A DNA stretch of 64,000 bases from an uncultured Bacteroidota bacterium (GTDB taxonomy: Bacteria; Bacteroidota; Bacteroidia; Chitinophagales; Chitinophagaceae). Below, in pieces: positions 9,523 through 19,160 of the stretch. The stretch is from assembly GCA_903837525.1 (NCBI GenBank), contig CAILUU010000055.1:1-64000 (forward strand), in the 5' to 3' direction. The translations under genes were made by a program, and so were the position numbers. The notes under the pieces are model-generated. The model saw only the letters and a program-made list of their open reading frames with translations, was not told the origin of the DNA and ran no database searches. Each line of letters opens with the position of its first letter. Position 1 is the stretch's first letter.

Positions 9523-10767
9523 ATGGCTAAACAACAAATTTTACACTGCTCCTTTTGTGGAAGAAATAGAGATGAGGTTAAAATATTAATTGCTGGGCAA
9601 GATGGGCATATTTGTGAAAGCTGTGTTGAGCATGCCGAAGAAATTATTGAACAAGAACTAGGTTTAGTAACTACCGAGGCAAAACCAACTCAACCAACTA
9701 CAAATAAACTTACTGTAAAAAAGCCCATAGAAATAAAACGCTTTTTAGATGAGTATGTAATAGGGCAGGATGATGCTAAAAAAATATTAGCGGTAGCAGT
9801 GTACAATCACTACAAACGGTTAAACCAAAAAGTAGAAAATGATGTAGAAATTGAAAAAAGTAATATTATAATGGTTGGTGAAACCGGAACAGGTAAAACA
9901 CTTTTAGCCAAAAGTATTGCTCGAATGTTAAATGTGCCTTTTGCTATTGTAGATGCTACTGTTTTTACTGAGGCTGGTTATGTAGGAGAAGATGTAGAAA
10001 GTATGCTTAGCCGATTATTACAAGCCTGTAATTTTGATGTACAAGCAGCAGAGAAAGGAATTGTATTTATAGATGAGATAGACAAAATAGCTCGTAAAAG
10101 TGATAACCCATCTATTACCAGAGATGTAAGTGGCGAGGGTGTACAACAAGGCTTACTTAAATTATTAGAAGGTGCCGAAGTGCTAGTGCCACCACAAGGC
10201 GGACGAAAACACCCAGAGCAAAAAATGGTAAAAGTAAACACTCAAAATATTTTATTTATTTGTGGTGGTGCTTTTGATGGGGTAGATAAAATTATTGCTC
10301 GTAGAGTAAATACCAATGCTATTGGTTTTAATGTAAACAAAGCGTTACAAGATTATCAGCATAATAATTTACTACAATTTATAAATGCAGTAGATTTAAA
10401 ACATTTTGGTTTAATACCAGAGTTGTTAGGAAGATTGCCAGTGGTTACTTACCTAAATCCGTTAGATGCAGAAACGTTGCGAAACATTTTAACCGAACCC
10501 AAAAACGCTTTAATAAAACAATTTACCCGTTTGTTTGATATAGAAGGCATTGCCCTAAGCTTTGAGCCAGCCGTATTTGATTTTATGGTAGAAAAAGCCT
10601 TAGAATATAAATTAGGAGCTAGAGGATTACGAAGCATTTGCGAAAGTATTTTAACCGATGCCATGTACGAACTACCAAGCGAAAAAGTTAAAGCCTTTGA
10701 AGTTACATTAGAGTATTCAATGCGTAAATTTGGCAGTAGTAAAATGAGTATGTTAAAGGTGGCGTAG
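9523..10767 (+). CDS. clpX: ATP-dependent Clp protease ATP-binding subunit ClpX
   Basis: A 414-residue AAA+ unfoldase. The N-terminal zinc-binding domain has C9, C12, C31 and C34. Further motifs are Walker A GETGTGKT (119-126), pore-1 loop GYVG (152-155), Walker B VFIDEID (181-187) and the sensor-2 segment GARGLR near the C-terminus. It unfolds tagged or misfolded proteins and threads them into ClpP, encoded just upstream. The ATG at 9523 is chosen because the zinc finger begins nine residues later as in the family and because the upstream TTG is inside the promoter. It is transcribed separately from the clpP genes. Confidence 0.97.
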   Translation: MAKQQILHCSFCGRNRDEVKILIAGQDGHICESCVEHAEEIIEQELGLVTTEAKPTQPTTNKLTVKKPIEIKRFLDEYVIGQDDAKKILAVAVYNHYKRLNQKVENDVEIEKSNIIMVGETGTGKTLLAKSIARMLNVPFAIVDATVFTEAGYVGEDVESMLSRLLQACNFDVQAAEKGIVFIDEIDKIARKSDNPSITRDVSGEGVQQGLLKLLEGAEVLVPPQGGRKHPEQKMVKVNTQNILFICGGAFDGVDKIIARRVNTNAIGFNVNKALQDYQHNNLLQFINAVDLKHFGLIPELLGRLPVVTYLNPLDAETLRNILTEPKNALIKQFTRLFDIEGIALSFEPAVFDFMVEKALEYKLGARGLRSICESILTDAMYELPSEKVKAFEVTLEYSMRKFGSSKMSMLKVA

Positions 10768-10773
10768 GCTGCT

Positions 10774-12708
10774 CTACCTAACCACAAACACTACTCCCCT
10801 AAGAACTGCTGCATTATTTTTTAAATCAATCACATACGTATAACCACCCATTGGTATAGGCTTTCCTTTATACGTTCCATTCCAATATTGGGAGGCACTT
10901 TGTGCTTCAAAAACAACCTCACCATATCTGTTAAAAATAATAATTTTAGCTAGCGGATAAGCCGCCAGAGCGGTAATTACCCATTGATCATTTTTGCCAT
11001 CGCCATTTGGTGTAAACGCATTGGGTATGTATAAATCGTTAAATACTTTTACAAGCATCGTGTCAACAGCTACACCACAACCTGCAGTTGATACAGCATT
11101 TAAATAATATTCAATATTATTTTTTGCAGATGTTGTAGGGTTTAAACGAGTTGTGCTATTTAAAAAATCGCTAGGGGTCCAATAGAAACTAACATTAGCA
11201 ACATCAACAAAACCATTTAATTGGGCTGTTTGCCCTTTAATTAAAACTACATCATCGCCTGCAAATGCAGTAGGTTTTTGATCTACATTAATTTTTATAG
11301 AGGCACTATCTACACAAGTATTTACATCTGTTACAATAACAGAAAAAGTTGTTGCAATTATTGGTTTAGCATACGTTACTGCATTAGTTGAGTTGGTTAA
11401 TCCTGTACTTGGCGTCCATAAATAAGTGGAGCCTCCACTTGCAGTAAGTAACACACTGTCCGCACTGCAAATAGTTGCTTTGTTAGGTGTAATAGTTACT
11501 GTTGGTTTTGGTAAAATAGTTACCGGAACGGTTGCAGTATTGCTACAATTAAATGCATCAAACCCTTTTACAGTGTATACTCCAGCGGCAAGTAACGTAT
11601 TTTTAAAACTTGGGTTTTGTTGGGTAGATGTAAAGCTATTTGGACCAGTCCAACTATATGTAGTTGCCCCACTTGCCGTTAAATTAAGTGTAGCACCCTC
11701 ACATACTGGCGAATTACTTGCAACAACAACAACAGGTAAATCGCTTATGGTAACGGTAGTAACGTTAGAGGCTATTCTACAATTTGTATTGCCAATATTA
11801 CCAGCCTCGGCAACCAATAAACGGTATTGATAAATGCCTACTACTGTATTTGTAAAATTAAAAGTAGTTGTAGTTGCTCCAGCAATGCTAGTCCAGGTAA
11901 TGCCATTATCTATACTTAATTGCCATTGTAAAGTAGGGTTGGTATAACCACTACTTACTACAGCACTAAGGGTTACTAAACTTGTAATGCCAACACAAAC
12001 AACTATATTAGTTTGGTTAGTATTTAAAACGGAGGTAGTAACTTTTGGTCCACAGGGTTTAAACGTAATATCGTCTAAAGCAATATCATTGCCGCAACCA
12101 CCTGGGCCATTGTTGGTAATACGGAGTACAATATTATTTGTATTGTTTGGGGTAGTAAAAAATAAACCATATTGTTGCCATTGAGGTGAGGCATTTTGCA
12201 AAATATCACCTGTTGTAAAAGTGCCTAAAACGCTGCCTGTAACCGTTTCAATATTAAACACCAGTTTTGGTCTTGCAGGATTGGGCAAACAAGATGTATT
12301 TTTTAATACATTAACTATCCATGCACTAAATTCATAGGTAGTATTAGCACAAAGCCCAATAACTGTATCTACATAAAAATCTCTTGGCGTAAGGCTTGCA
12401 TTAACCAACATCATATAGCCATTAACATCATTAGGGGTATGGTCTTCAACCAAAGAATGCCAAGTTCCACCAAAGCAATTAATAGTATTGTTTATTATAG
12501 TGTAGCTGCCATCGATTGGGCAATCGGCGTTAGCAAAAGTGTACGTTGTGGTATTAGTTGATAAGGGGGAGCCTATGCCAACACCCGTTCCAAAAGTAAT
12601 ATTTACAACAGCATCGCCTAAAGAGCCTGAACATACTTGAGCATAACTTACAACGTTGCCTATACTCAACACACAAAAAAGAAATACAACTTTTAATTTT
12701 AAATGCAT
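10774..12708 (-). CDS. Secreted adhesin-like protein with type IX (type B) sorting domain
   Basis: A 644-residue protein. A signal peptide (residues 1-20, ending SYAQ) is followed by a jelly-roll-like domain with WQQYGLFF and GNDIALDDITFKPCG, resembling carbohydrate-binding or MAM-like modules. Three Ig-like/PKD-like repeats follow from about 225 to 500, with paired cysteines. The C-terminal 85 residues are the gliding-motility/CHU_C type B sorting domain: IPNAFTPNGDGKND, then IFNRYGEVVFE and YWNGTYKGKPIPMGGYTYVI. It is exported by Sec, then by the type IX system, and attached to or released from the surface. A TTG six bases upstream is also in frame, but the ATG at 12708 is preferred. It converges on clpX with 6 nt between stops. 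Ligand unknown. Confidence 0.9.
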   Translation of the reverse strand: MHLKLKVVFLFCVLSIGNVVSYAQVCSGSLGDAVVNITFGTGVGIGSPLSTNTTTYTFANADCPIDGSYTIINNTINCFGGTWHSLVEDHTPNDVNGYMMLVNASLTPRDFYVDTVIGLCANTTYEFSAWIVNVLKNTSCLPNPARPKLVFNIETVTGSVLGTFTTGDILQNASPQWQQYGLFFTTPNNTNNIVLRITNNGPGGCGNDIALDDITFKPCGPKVTTSVLNTNQTNIVVCVGITSLVTLSAVVSSGYTNPTLQWQLSIDNGITWTSIAGATTTTFNFTNTVVGIYQYRLLVAEAGNIGNTNCRIASNVTTVTISDLPVVVVASNSPVCEGATLNLTASGATTYSWTGPNSFTSTQQNPSFKNTLLAAGVYTVKGFDAFNCSNTATVPVTILPKPTVTITPNKATICSADSVLLTASGGSTYLWTPSTGLTNSTNAVTYAKPIIATTFSVIVTDVNTCVDSASIKINVDQKPTAFAGDDVVLIKGQTAQLNGFVDVANVSFYWTPSDFLNSTTRLNPTTSAKNNIEYYLNAVSTAGCGVAVDTMLVKVFNDLYIPNAFTPNGDGKNDQWVITALAAYPLAKIIIFNRYGEVVFEAQSASQYWNGTYKGKPIPMGGYTYVIDLKNNAAVLRGVVFVVR

Positions 12709-13004
12709 ACACAATGTAAAAATAATCTATTATTCAATAGCATATAGTTTGAGGTGAAAAATACGTTCTCCCCAAATTTCAAACAAATAGTATTCATTTT
12801 AGGTGGTTGTTATTTTTCAATTTATTTTTACACAGTTGGGTTGAATACTGTTCTATAAATTAGCAAAAAATATGAGCTAAAAGAGAGGTTATGTATTCAC
12901 TCTCAAAAAAAATAAATAGGTTTTAAAACAAGTTTAATAATGACGAAGCTTTAAAAAAGCTAATGAGTACAAAAAATATTACTTAATAAATAATAAATAG
13001 TAAA
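12709..13004. other. AT-rich spacer between divergent adhesin gene and purA
   Basis: Nearly 300 bases without a credible gene. It must hold promoters for both neighbours, but no convincing TTTG/TAnnTTTG pair was seen. Confidence 0.4.
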
Positions 13005-14267
13005 ATGGTAGATGTATTACTAGGCCTGCAATGGGGCGATGAAGGAAAAGGAAAAATTGTAGATTATTTTGCAGATAAGTACGATGTGGTGGCTCGTTTT
13101 CAGGGCGGACCAAATGCTGGACATACGTTATATGTGGACGGTAAAAAAATTGTGTTGCACCAAATACCTAGCGGTATTTTTCATGAAGGAAAAACCAACT
13201 TAATAGGAAATGGAGTGGTGTTAGATGCGGTTACATTAAAAAAAGAATGTGCAAATGTGGCGGCTTTTGGGGTTGACTATAAAAAGAACTTGTATATAAG
13301 TGAGCGTACACACTTAATATTACCCACCCACCGTGCCATAGATAAAGCTAGTGAGCTAGCAAAGGGTAACGAAAAAATTGGAAGTACTTTAAAAGGAATA
13401 GGTCCAGCTTATATGGATAAAACAGGACGTAATGGACTACGAGTGGGTAATTTGTTAGATAAAAGCTTTACTACCGAATACATTAAATTACGCTTGAAGC
13501 ATCAAAAAATATTAGAGAGTTTTAATTTTCAAGAGGATATTAGCCTTTGGGAAGAGGAGTTTTTTGAAGCCATAGAGCATTTAAAAGAATTTAAAATTGT
13601 AAATGGGGAATATTTTATTAATGAAAAAATTAGCAAAGGCCAACGAGTTTTAGCAGAGGGTGCACAGGGAAGTATGTTGGATGTAGATTTTGGTACCTTC
13701 CCTTTTGTTACAAGCAGCAATACCATTAGCGCTGGTGTCTGTACTGGACTAGGTATAGCCCCACAAAAAATTAAGGAAGTATTTGGCGTAAGCAAAGCAT
13801 ATTGCACAAGGGTGGGTAGTGGTCCTTTTCCTACAGAGTTGCTTGATGAAACTGGCGAAACCATTCGTAAAATTGGTAATGAATTTGGCAGCACCACCGG
13901 TAGGCCTCGTAGATGTGGCTGGATAGATTTGGTCGCTCTTCAATTTGCAATAATGATAAATGGCGTTACACAAATAATTATGACAAAAGCCGATATTTTA
14001 GATACGTTAGATGAACTAAAAGTGTGTAACGGCTATAAAATAAATGGAGAGGAAAAAAATTATGTTCCTTTTCAAATGAATAGGGTAGAAATTGAGCCTT
14101 TGTATAAAACATTTGAGGGTTGGAATGCAGATATTACAGCTTGTGATACCTACGAAAGCCTGCCACAAAAAATGAAAGAGTATATAAATTATTTAAATAC
14201 TTTTTTGGGTGTACCTGTAAAGTACATAAGTAACGGCCCAGGAAAAAATCAAATAGTGTCAGCATAA
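13005..14267 (+). CDS. purA: Adenylosuccinate synthetase
   Basis: A 420-residue GTP-dependent enzyme that joins IMP and aspartate to give adenylosuccinate, the first step from IMP to AMP. The N-terminal GLQWGDEGKGK loop with its catalytic Asp is at residues 7-17. Further family motifs are GGPNAGHT and the IMP-site segment GSTLKGIGPAY. GSTTGRPRRCGW is near residue 298. Length is normal for the family. The ATG at 13005 gives the standard MVDVLLGLQWGDEG start. It appears monocistronic. Confidence 0.97.
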   Translation: MVDVLLGLQWGDEGKGKIVDYFADKYDVVARFQGGPNAGHTLYVDGKKIVLHQIPSGIFHEGKTNLIGNGVVLDAVTLKKECANVAAFGVDYKKNLYISERTHLILPTHRAIDKASELAKGNEKIGSTLKGIGPAYMDKTGRNGLRVGNLLDKSFTTEYIKLRLKHQKILESFNFQEDISLWEEEFFEAIEHLKEFKIVNGEYFINEKISKGQRVLAEGAQGSMLDVDFGTFPFVTSSNTISAGVCTGLGIAPQKIKEVFGVSKAYCTRVGSGPFPTELLDETGETIRKIGNEFGSTTGRPRRCGWIDLVALQFAIMINGVTQIIMTKADILDTLDELKVCNGYKINGEEKNYVPFQMNRVEIEPLYKTFEGWNADITACDTYESLPQKMKEYINYLNTFLGVPVKYISNGPGKNQIVSA

Positions 14268-14332
14268 AAAAAATTAAAAAAAGTTGCATTTTTTTTTGGC
14301 TATTTCAAAATCTAGCCCAAATTTTACAGTAC

Positions 14333-14340
14333 TAATTTTG
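14333..14340 (+). promoter_or_regulatory. -7 box of the acidic protein gene
   Basis: TAATTTTG lies 10 nt before the ATG at 14350, so the mRNA would have almost no leader. No -33 partner at the usual distance. Confidence 0.45.
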
Positions 14341-14349
14341 ATATAAAAA

Positions 14350-14781
14350 ATGGCTACAAAAAAAGATACCGCAAAAAAATCGAGTGCCAATAAAACTGTA
14401 CTTCCAGAAAAAAAAGTATCATCTAAATCTAAAAAAGACGATGACGAGGATTTAGATGATGACGATGATTTTGATAGTGATGATGATAAACCTGTAAAAA
14501 AAGGAAAAGCATTAGCTGCTAAAAAGAAATCGAAAGATGATGATGACGATGATGATGATGATGTGGAAGTTGAGGATGAATGGGAAAAAAAAGAAACAGA
14601 AGATGATTGGGATCCAGACTTTGATGAGTTTGATGTACCAAAGTCGAAAGGTAAAAAAGCTGTTGGGGGTAAAAAAGCTGCTAAAGATGAGGAAGATGAT
14701 TTTAAAGTAGATGATGACTTTAAAGATTTAGGTTTTGATGATGGAAGTGGCGGTGGTTTTGATGATGATGATGACTTTTAA
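14350..14781 (+). CDS. Acidic/lysine-rich low-complexity protein
   Basis: A 143-residue protein, mostly alternating Lys/Ala-rich and Asp/Glu-rich blocks, including a run of nine Asp. The only segment of normal complexity is around residues 87-100 (DDWDPDFDEFDVPKSK). The C-terminus is Gly/Asp-rich (FDDGSGGGFDDDDDF). No signal peptide or membrane helix. Similar histone-H1-like or acidic intrinsically disordered proteins occur in Bacteroidota, but I do not know their function. Nucleic-acid or ribosome association is only a guess from charge. Codon use looks native and it has its own promoter, so the gene is probably real. Confidence 0.75.
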   Translation: MATKKDTAKKSSANKTVLPEKKVSSKSKKDDDEDLDDDDDFDSDDDKPVKKGKALAAKKKSKDDDDDDDDDVEVEDEWEKKETEDDWDPDFDEFDVPKSKGKKAVGGKKAAKDEEDDFKVDDDFKDLGFDDGSGGGFDDDDDF

Positions 14782-14831
14782 ATTTTGATGGAATACTAAT
14801 TATGTAAATTAGAGTAATTTAAATTGATTTT

Positions 14832-14906
14832 TTTGTGCTCTTTGTGTCTTTGTGGGAAATTGATATATTGAATTTATTATTTCTGAAAATTAGTGTAATC
14901 TGTGGC
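14832..14906. repeat. Dispersed-repeat-like spacer upstream of pabB
   Basis: TTTGTG occurs three times (TTTGTGCTC, TTTGTGTC, TTTGTGGG) at 14832-14857, followed at 14890-14906 by TTAGTGTAATCTGTGGC. Both read like intergenic repeats I associate with Bacteroidota genomes. Copy number cannot be shown from this window. Confidence 0.35.
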
Positions 14907-14918
14907 AAAAAATAGCTA

Positions 14919-16199
14919 GTGCAAAAATCCTCAATATTTAACATACCTAACTTTAAAGAATTTAAAATACAACTGTTGAATTGGGTAAACCAGTTCAACA
15001 GTTTTTGTTTTTTAGATAATCAGCAATATCATTTTGATAACCCAAATTTTGAATGCCTTGTAGCCGCAGGCTGCAAAAAAAGTACTACACTACAAAGCAG
15101 CAATGCATTTGAGCAATTAAAAACATTTGCTAAGGCCAATAACGAATGGCTATTTGGGCATTTGGGGTATGATTTAAAAAATGAAACAGAACAATTAATC
15201 TCTCAAAATTTTGATGGAATACAATTTGCAGATGTACATTTTTTTGTACCAAAAATAGTTTTACAGCTAACAAAAACCAGCCTTACTATTTTTAGTGATG
15301 ATGAAAGTGCAAGCGATATATTTAATGCAATACTAACTAGCTCCAATAAAATAAATGAACAATCAACTCCAAAAATTACGATTAAAAATAGGTTAAGTAA
15401 GGAAGCATATTTACAAACCATAGAAAAATTAAGGCAACATATTACTAAAGGCGATTGCTACGAAATAAATTTTTGTCAGGAGTTTTATGCAGAAAATGCC
15501 GTAATAAACCCCTTAGCTATTTATAGTAAATTAAGCAACGCTTCTCCAACACCGTTTTCGGGTTTTTATAAAATAGATGATAAGTATAGTATATGCGCTA
15601 GCCCAGAGCGGTACTTAAAAAAAGAAGGGAATAAAATAATTAGCCAGCCTATAAAGGGAACGGCTAAACGAATTAAAAATAGTACTGAAGATGAATTTAA
15701 TAAAACTGAATTAAGGAATAGCCCAAAAGAACGTAGCGAAAATGTAATGGTGGTAGATTTGGTTAGAAACGATTTAAGTAGAGTGTGTAAACAAGGCTCT
15801 GTAAAAGTAGAGGAGTTGTTTGGTATTTATAGTTTTCCGCAAGTACACCAAATGATAAGCACTATTGTAGGAGAGGTTGATGACGATGTACATTGGACAG
15901 ATATTGTTAAACACACTTTTCCTATGGGAAGTATGACGGGGGCACCTAAAAAAAGAGTAATGCAATTGATAGAGCAATACGAAAAAACAAAACGAGGTTT
16001 ATTTAGTGGGGCAATTGGTTATGTAACGCCATCGGGTAATTTTGATTTTAATGTTGTTATTCGTAGTATTTTATACAATGCCACAAATAAGTATTTATCC
16101 TTTACAACTGGCGGGGCAATAACTTTTAACAGCAATGCAGAAAGTGAGTATGCTGAAAGTATGTTGAAGGCAGAGGTGATGAAGAGGGTGTTGGAGTAA
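14919..16199 (+). CDS. pabB: Aminodeoxychorismate synthase component I (chorismate-binding)
   Basis: A 426-residue enzyme of the anthranilate synthase I/PabB family, which aminates chorismate for folate synthesis. Diagnostic segments are GDCYEINFCQEF, SPERYLKK, QPIKGTAKR, NDLSRVC and GSMTGAPKKRVMQLIE. The start is a GTG at 14919. An in-frame TAG lies two codons upstream and the next residues already align with the family N-terminus, so no ATG is available. thyA and folA, also folate-linked, are elsewhere in the window. It converges on the transglycosylase gene with one base between stops. PabB is preferred over TrpE because of the IKGTAKR segment and the lack of trp neighbours. Confidence 0.88.
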   Translation: MQKSSIFNIPNFKEFKIQLLNWVNQFNSFCFLDNQQYHFDNPNFECLVAAGCKKSTTLQSSNAFEQLKTFAKANNEWLFGHLGYDLKNETEQLISQNFDGIQFADVHFFVPKIVLQLTKTSLTIFSDDESASDIFNAILTSSNKINEQSTPKITIKNRLSKEAYLQTIEKLRQHITKGDCYEINFCQEFYAENAVINPLAIYSKLSNASPTPFSGFYKIDDKYSICASPERYLKKEGNKIISQPIKGTAKRIKNSTEDEFNKTELRNSPKERSENVMVVDLVRNDLSRVCKQGSVKVEELFGIYSFPQVHQMISTIVGEVDDDVHWTDIVKHTFPMGSMTGAPKKRVMQLIEQYEKTKRGLFSGAIGYVTPSGNFDFNVVIRSILYNATNKYLSFTTGGAITFNSNAESEYAESMLKAEVMKRVLE

Positions 16200-16200
16200 G

Positions 16201-17382
16201 TTACTTTTTTTTCTTCTTTTTAGTTACCACCGTTTTCGGGCCTGGGTAAACCGTTTGAGTGCTTGCCACATTATCATCTCCTAACAACAACTGTACACAC
16301 TCATTTAAAATAATGTATTTGTTAGCCATAAATAGTTGCATTTTATCGGCAGGTAAGCGTAAGTCGTAGTTGCCATGGGTACTCATCATATTATCAAATT
16401 GAGGATTGTAGCGGTTAAACTGTACAATCTCCATGGCTAAGTTTTTTGTAATAACCATACTATTATACTTCCCCGAAATAGTTTGTGTTAGGGCATTTTG
16501 AGATTCGGTATCGGTCAAGTTTAGTTTATTATCAAACGGGTTAACACCACCACCAGCCTCTATATTCATAGGATAACCAATGCCAACATTACCACCACTA
16601 ACCGATTGTGTGGTAACGCCACCACCACCCTCCATTACATAATGTGTGGCTATAAATTTTTTTACATAATTTCTACTTTCTCCTGGTAGGCTATATTGTA
16701 AGCTCCAAAAATTTTTACTGCCACTCTTACGAATTGCTTTATTTACATTGCCTAAGCCACCGTTGTAACTAGCCAATACCAACAACCAATCATGATAGAC
16801 TTTATAAGAGTTCAACAAATATCTTGCTGCTGCATGTGTACTTTTTATATAATCTCTTCGCTCATCTATATACCCATTTACCACCAAACCATATTGCCTT
16901 GCTGTAGCTGGCATAAATTGCCAAGGGCCTGCAGCGCCAATCCAACTTGTGGCATCTGTTTTTAAATTACTTTCTATTACGGCTACATATTTTAATTCTT
17001 TTGGCAAGCCATATTGGCTTAAAATATTATCAATTAAATTAAAATAAGGCAAACCCCAATCTTTCATTTTTAATAATGATTTGCTATGTGCCTTTAAATA
17101 ATCTTGCATAAAACTCTCGGCATTGGGGTTTATTTGCGATGTGTAAGGGGCGGTAGCATTGTAACTATATTTTGTAAATAAATTTTTAAAACCGTACTTA
17201 GTTACCTGGCTTAAATATTGTTCTTTTTCTTTTGATGTTGGGGCTTTTTTTGTGGTTATTATTTCTTCAATAATTTCAGTTTCTAGCTTTTCATCTACAA
17301 TACTTGTATCCCCTAAGTTTTGGGCATAGCTTATTGTGGTAAAAAATAATACGGTAAAAAGGGATAAAAATTTTTTCAACAT
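16201..17382 (-). CDS. Membrane-bound lytic murein transglycosylase (SLT family, MltD-like)
   Basis: A 393-residue protein with a signal peptide ending SYAQ (residue 21). The SLT domain spans about 110-250. The catalytic glutamate is E137 in AVIESNLK, followed by GAAGPWQFMPATARQYGL and LASYNGGLGNV. It cleaves the MurNAc-GlcNAc bond of peptidoglycan in the periplasm. The C-terminal 130 residues have no LysM repeat, unlike many MltD proteins, and end in seven residues that are nearly all lysine (TKKKKKK). It lies 19 nt downstream of the truncated gatA on the same strand and may be cotranscribed with it. Confidence 0.9.
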   Translation of the reverse strand: MLKKFLSLFTVLFFTTISYAQNLGDTSIVDEKLETEIIEEIITTKKAPTSKEKEQYLSQVTKYGFKNLFTKYSYNATAPYTSQINPNAESFMQDYLKAHSKSLLKMKDWGLPYFNLIDNILSQYGLPKELKYVAVIESNLKTDATSWIGAAGPWQFMPATARQYGLVVNGYIDERRDYIKSTHAAARYLLNSYKVYHDWLLVLASYNGGLGNVNKAIRKSGSKNFWSLQYSLPGESRNYVKKFIATHYVMEGGGGVTTQSVSGGNVGIGYPMNIEAGGGVNPFDNKLNLTDTESQNALTQTISGKYNSMVITKNLAMEIVQFNRYNPQFDNMMSTHGNYDLRLPADKMQLFMANKYIILNECVQLLLGDDNVASTQTVYPGPKTVVTKKKKKK

Positions 17383-17401
17383 AAATAAGTCCTAAAGATT
17401 A

Positions 17402-18097
17402 TTAGTATGTTTTATACTTTTGCAGTATTGCTTTAGATAACTGTAGCAAAGTTAACTCATTGTTTTTTGCTGTAAGTAGTTGCACCCCAAAAGGCAGGCT
17501 GTTGGTATGTTTAAATAACGGAATGCTAATGGCTGGTATGCCTGTTAAGTTTGCAAAAACGGTATAAATATCTGCTAGGTACATAGCAATAGCATCTTTA
17601 CTTTTTTCGCCTAACGAAAATGCGGTTGTAGGGCTTGAGGGTAATATAATAGCCTCATAATCAGTAAATATAGTGTTGGTTTTAGCACGTAATAAATTAC
17701 GTACTTGTTGTGCTTTTGTAAAATAAGCATCAAAATATCCAGTACTTAAAACAAAAGTGCCCAATAGTATTCTTTTTTGTACTTCTTTACCAAAGCCTTC
17801 GGTACGGGTGTATTTATAAAAATTAGTTAAATCTTTTATTTCGGCATTTTTACTTCTATATCCATAGCGTACACCATCATAACGGTTTAAATTGCTGCTA
17901 GCTTCGGCAGTGGTTAAAACATAATAGGTAGGTACAATATACTCCAATAAATCAAAATCAATTTCATCTACAGTATGCCCATCTACTTCATATAATGCAT
18001 TGGTAATTTGCCCTATACGAAAATTGAAACATATTGCTTGGGTGTGGTATACAAAATAGGCCGAAACGAAATCTTCAAAAATTATTGAAGGGCTCAT
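17402..18097 (-). pseudogene. gatA: 5'-truncated gatA (Asp/Glu-tRNA amidotransferase subunit A)
   Basis: The 231-residue frame matches only the C-terminal half of GatA from about residue 38 (DGHTVDEIDFDLLEYIVPTY, then TTAEASSNLNRYDGVRYGYR and YDAYF-like segments through LPFGVQLL). The amidase-signature domain with the Ser-cisSer-Lys triad, normally about 240 residues, is absent. The first 37 residues do not resemble GatA and begin inside a palindromic sequence at 18058-18105. The product cannot hydrolyse glutamine. Either this locus has lost its 5' part, with or without an intact copy elsewhere, or the assembly is rearranged. Neighbours tatA and the transglycosylase look intact. Confidence 0.8.
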
Positions 18098-18105
18098 TTC
18101 GGCCT
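18058..18105. repeat. Inverted repeat at the gatA truncation point
   Basis: AGGCCGAAA at 18058-18066 and TTTCGGCCT at 18097-18105 form a perfect 9-bp inverted repeat around 30 nt. It contains the apparent ATG of the truncated gatA and an inner TTCAA/TTGAA pair. It could be a mobile palindrome that marks the deletion joint. Confidence 0.6.
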
Positions 18106-18148
18106 GTACTTATTTTAGGTTAACGATTTTGCTAGTAAGCCTCAAAAA

Positions 18149-18418
18149 TTACCCTTGTTGTTTTTGTTGATCTAATTGGTTACGTAAATCTTTTAGTTCT
18201 TGATCTTTATCAACCTGTTTCATCCCTTCTTCTAACTCTGTTTTTACGTTATCCTTAGCATCTTTAAACTCTCTGATACCTTTACCTAAACCTCTCATTA
18301 ATTCAGGTATTTTTTTTCCGCCAAATAGTAATACAATGGCTAAAATAATAAATATCCATTCCGATCCGCCTGGCATTCCTATTAAAAAAACGGTATTTAA
18401 ATTTGTACTTAGCAACAT
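18149..18418 (-). CDS. tatA: Sec-independent protein translocase TatA/TatE family
   Basis: An 89-residue protein. Residues 18-33 form the single membrane helix (EWIFIILAIVLLF), then the FGGKKIPELMRGLGKGIREF hinge and amphipathic helix, and a charged cytoplasmic tail. TatA oligomers form the passage for folded twin-arginine proteins. Candidate clients in this window are the DUF1501 and DUF1800 proteins, which start with RREFL and RRDFL. The ATG at 18418 follows a -7 box by a short leader. The tail (residues 60-89) is unusually Gln/Lys-rich. Confidence 0.92.
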   Translation of the reverse strand: MLLSTNLNTVFLIGMPGGSEWIFIILAIVLLFGGKKIPELMRGLGKGIREFKDAKDNVKTELEEGMKQVDKDQELKDLRNQLDQQKQQG

Positions 18419-18439
18419 GATAAATGATTTAATGTATTA

Positions 18440-18447
18440 CAAAGATA
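18440..18447 (-). promoter_or_regulatory. -7 box of tatA
   Basis: CAAAGATA on the plus strand reads TATCTTTG on the minus strand, with about 17 nt of leader before the tatA ATG. Confidence 0.55.
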
Positions 18448-18500
18448 AAATAAATAATGATTTAAGTTTGTTTTAAGTAACAAAATTAAGACAATCGGCT

Positions 18501-18629
18501 TTACCTAATGTAATTTTTGCCACATCTACCTTTTCCATTGGCAGCTTGTTCAACAGTAATTCCCCTAGCACATGAAATAAACGTTACAATACTAACAATT
18601 GTAAAAAAAGAAATAAGAAACCTTCTCAT
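18501..18629 (-). CDS. Small lipoprotein, 42 residues
   Basis: The ATG at 18627-18629 opens a 42-codon frame starting MRRFLISFFTIVSIVTFISC, a lipoprotein signal with the lipobox cysteine at residue 20. The mature part is ARGITVEQAANGKGRCGKNYIR, split here as ARGITVEQAANG and KGRCGKNYIR. Similar tiny lipoproteins with a xRGIT..EAANGK..CG pattern are known to me as hypothetical proteins of Bacteroidota. Function unknown. It is too short for ordinary ORF cut-offs but has a complete signal, start and stop. Confidence 0.65.
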   Translation of the reverse strand: MRRFLISFFTIVSIVTFISCARGITVEQAANGKGRCGKNYIR

Positions 18630-18735
18630 GGTGTTTAATTGGTTTAAGTTATAAAATAATTAGTGGTAAAATGTATCAGTGGGGGGATACTTTCTAAAAT
18701 TTTACAAATTTTATACCAAAAAACACTATTCATAA

Positions 18736-18766
18736 AAAAAGGTGAAAATTAATTTTCACCTTTTTA
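18736..18766 (-). terminator. Terminator of rplS
   Basis: The perfect palindrome GGTGAAAATTAATTTTCACC at 18741-18760 is flanked by A and T tracts on both sides, just downstream of rplS on the minus strand. It could also act in the other direction. Confidence 0.85.
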
Positions 18767-18784
18767 ATACTATAATAGTAAATA

Positions 18785-19144
18785 TTATTTAGCAACTGCC
18801 ATTCTTTTTTCTTTAATACGAGCACTTTTTCCACTTCTTTCACGTAAGTAAAATAATTTAGCACGGCTAACCTTACCTACTTTGTTTAAAACTACACTCT
18901 CAATATTTGGAGAATAAAAAGGAAATAAACGCTCTACACCTACACCATCGCTCATTTTACGAACGGTAAATGTAGCGGTAGCACCAGTTCCTTGGCGTTT
19001 TATAACATCGCCTTTAAAACTTTGGATACGCTCTTTAGTACCCTCTACAATTTTATAGTTTACAGTGATGTTATCACCTGCTTTAAAGTTTGGAAGCGTT
19101 GGCTTTGTTGTCAACTGCTCATGAACAAAATTAACTGCGTTCAT
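18785..19144 (-). CDS. rplS: 50S ribosomal protein L19
   Basis: A 119-residue protein of normal length. Family segments are [47 protein letters not shown] and [16 protein letters not shown]19 sits at the 30S-50S interface. The gene is alone, not beside rpsP-rimM-trmD as in Firmicutes and Proteobacteria. It has its own -7 box, a 32-nt leader with a small hairpin and a strong terminator. Confidence 0.97.
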   Translation of the reverse strand: MNAVNFVHEQLTTKPTLPNFKAGDNITVNYKIVEGTKERIQSFKGDVIKRQGTGATATFTVRKMSDGVGVERLFPFYSPNIESVVLNKVGKVSRAKLFYLRERSGKSARIKEKRMAVAK

Positions 19145-19160
19145 ATTTTATGTATTTTAA

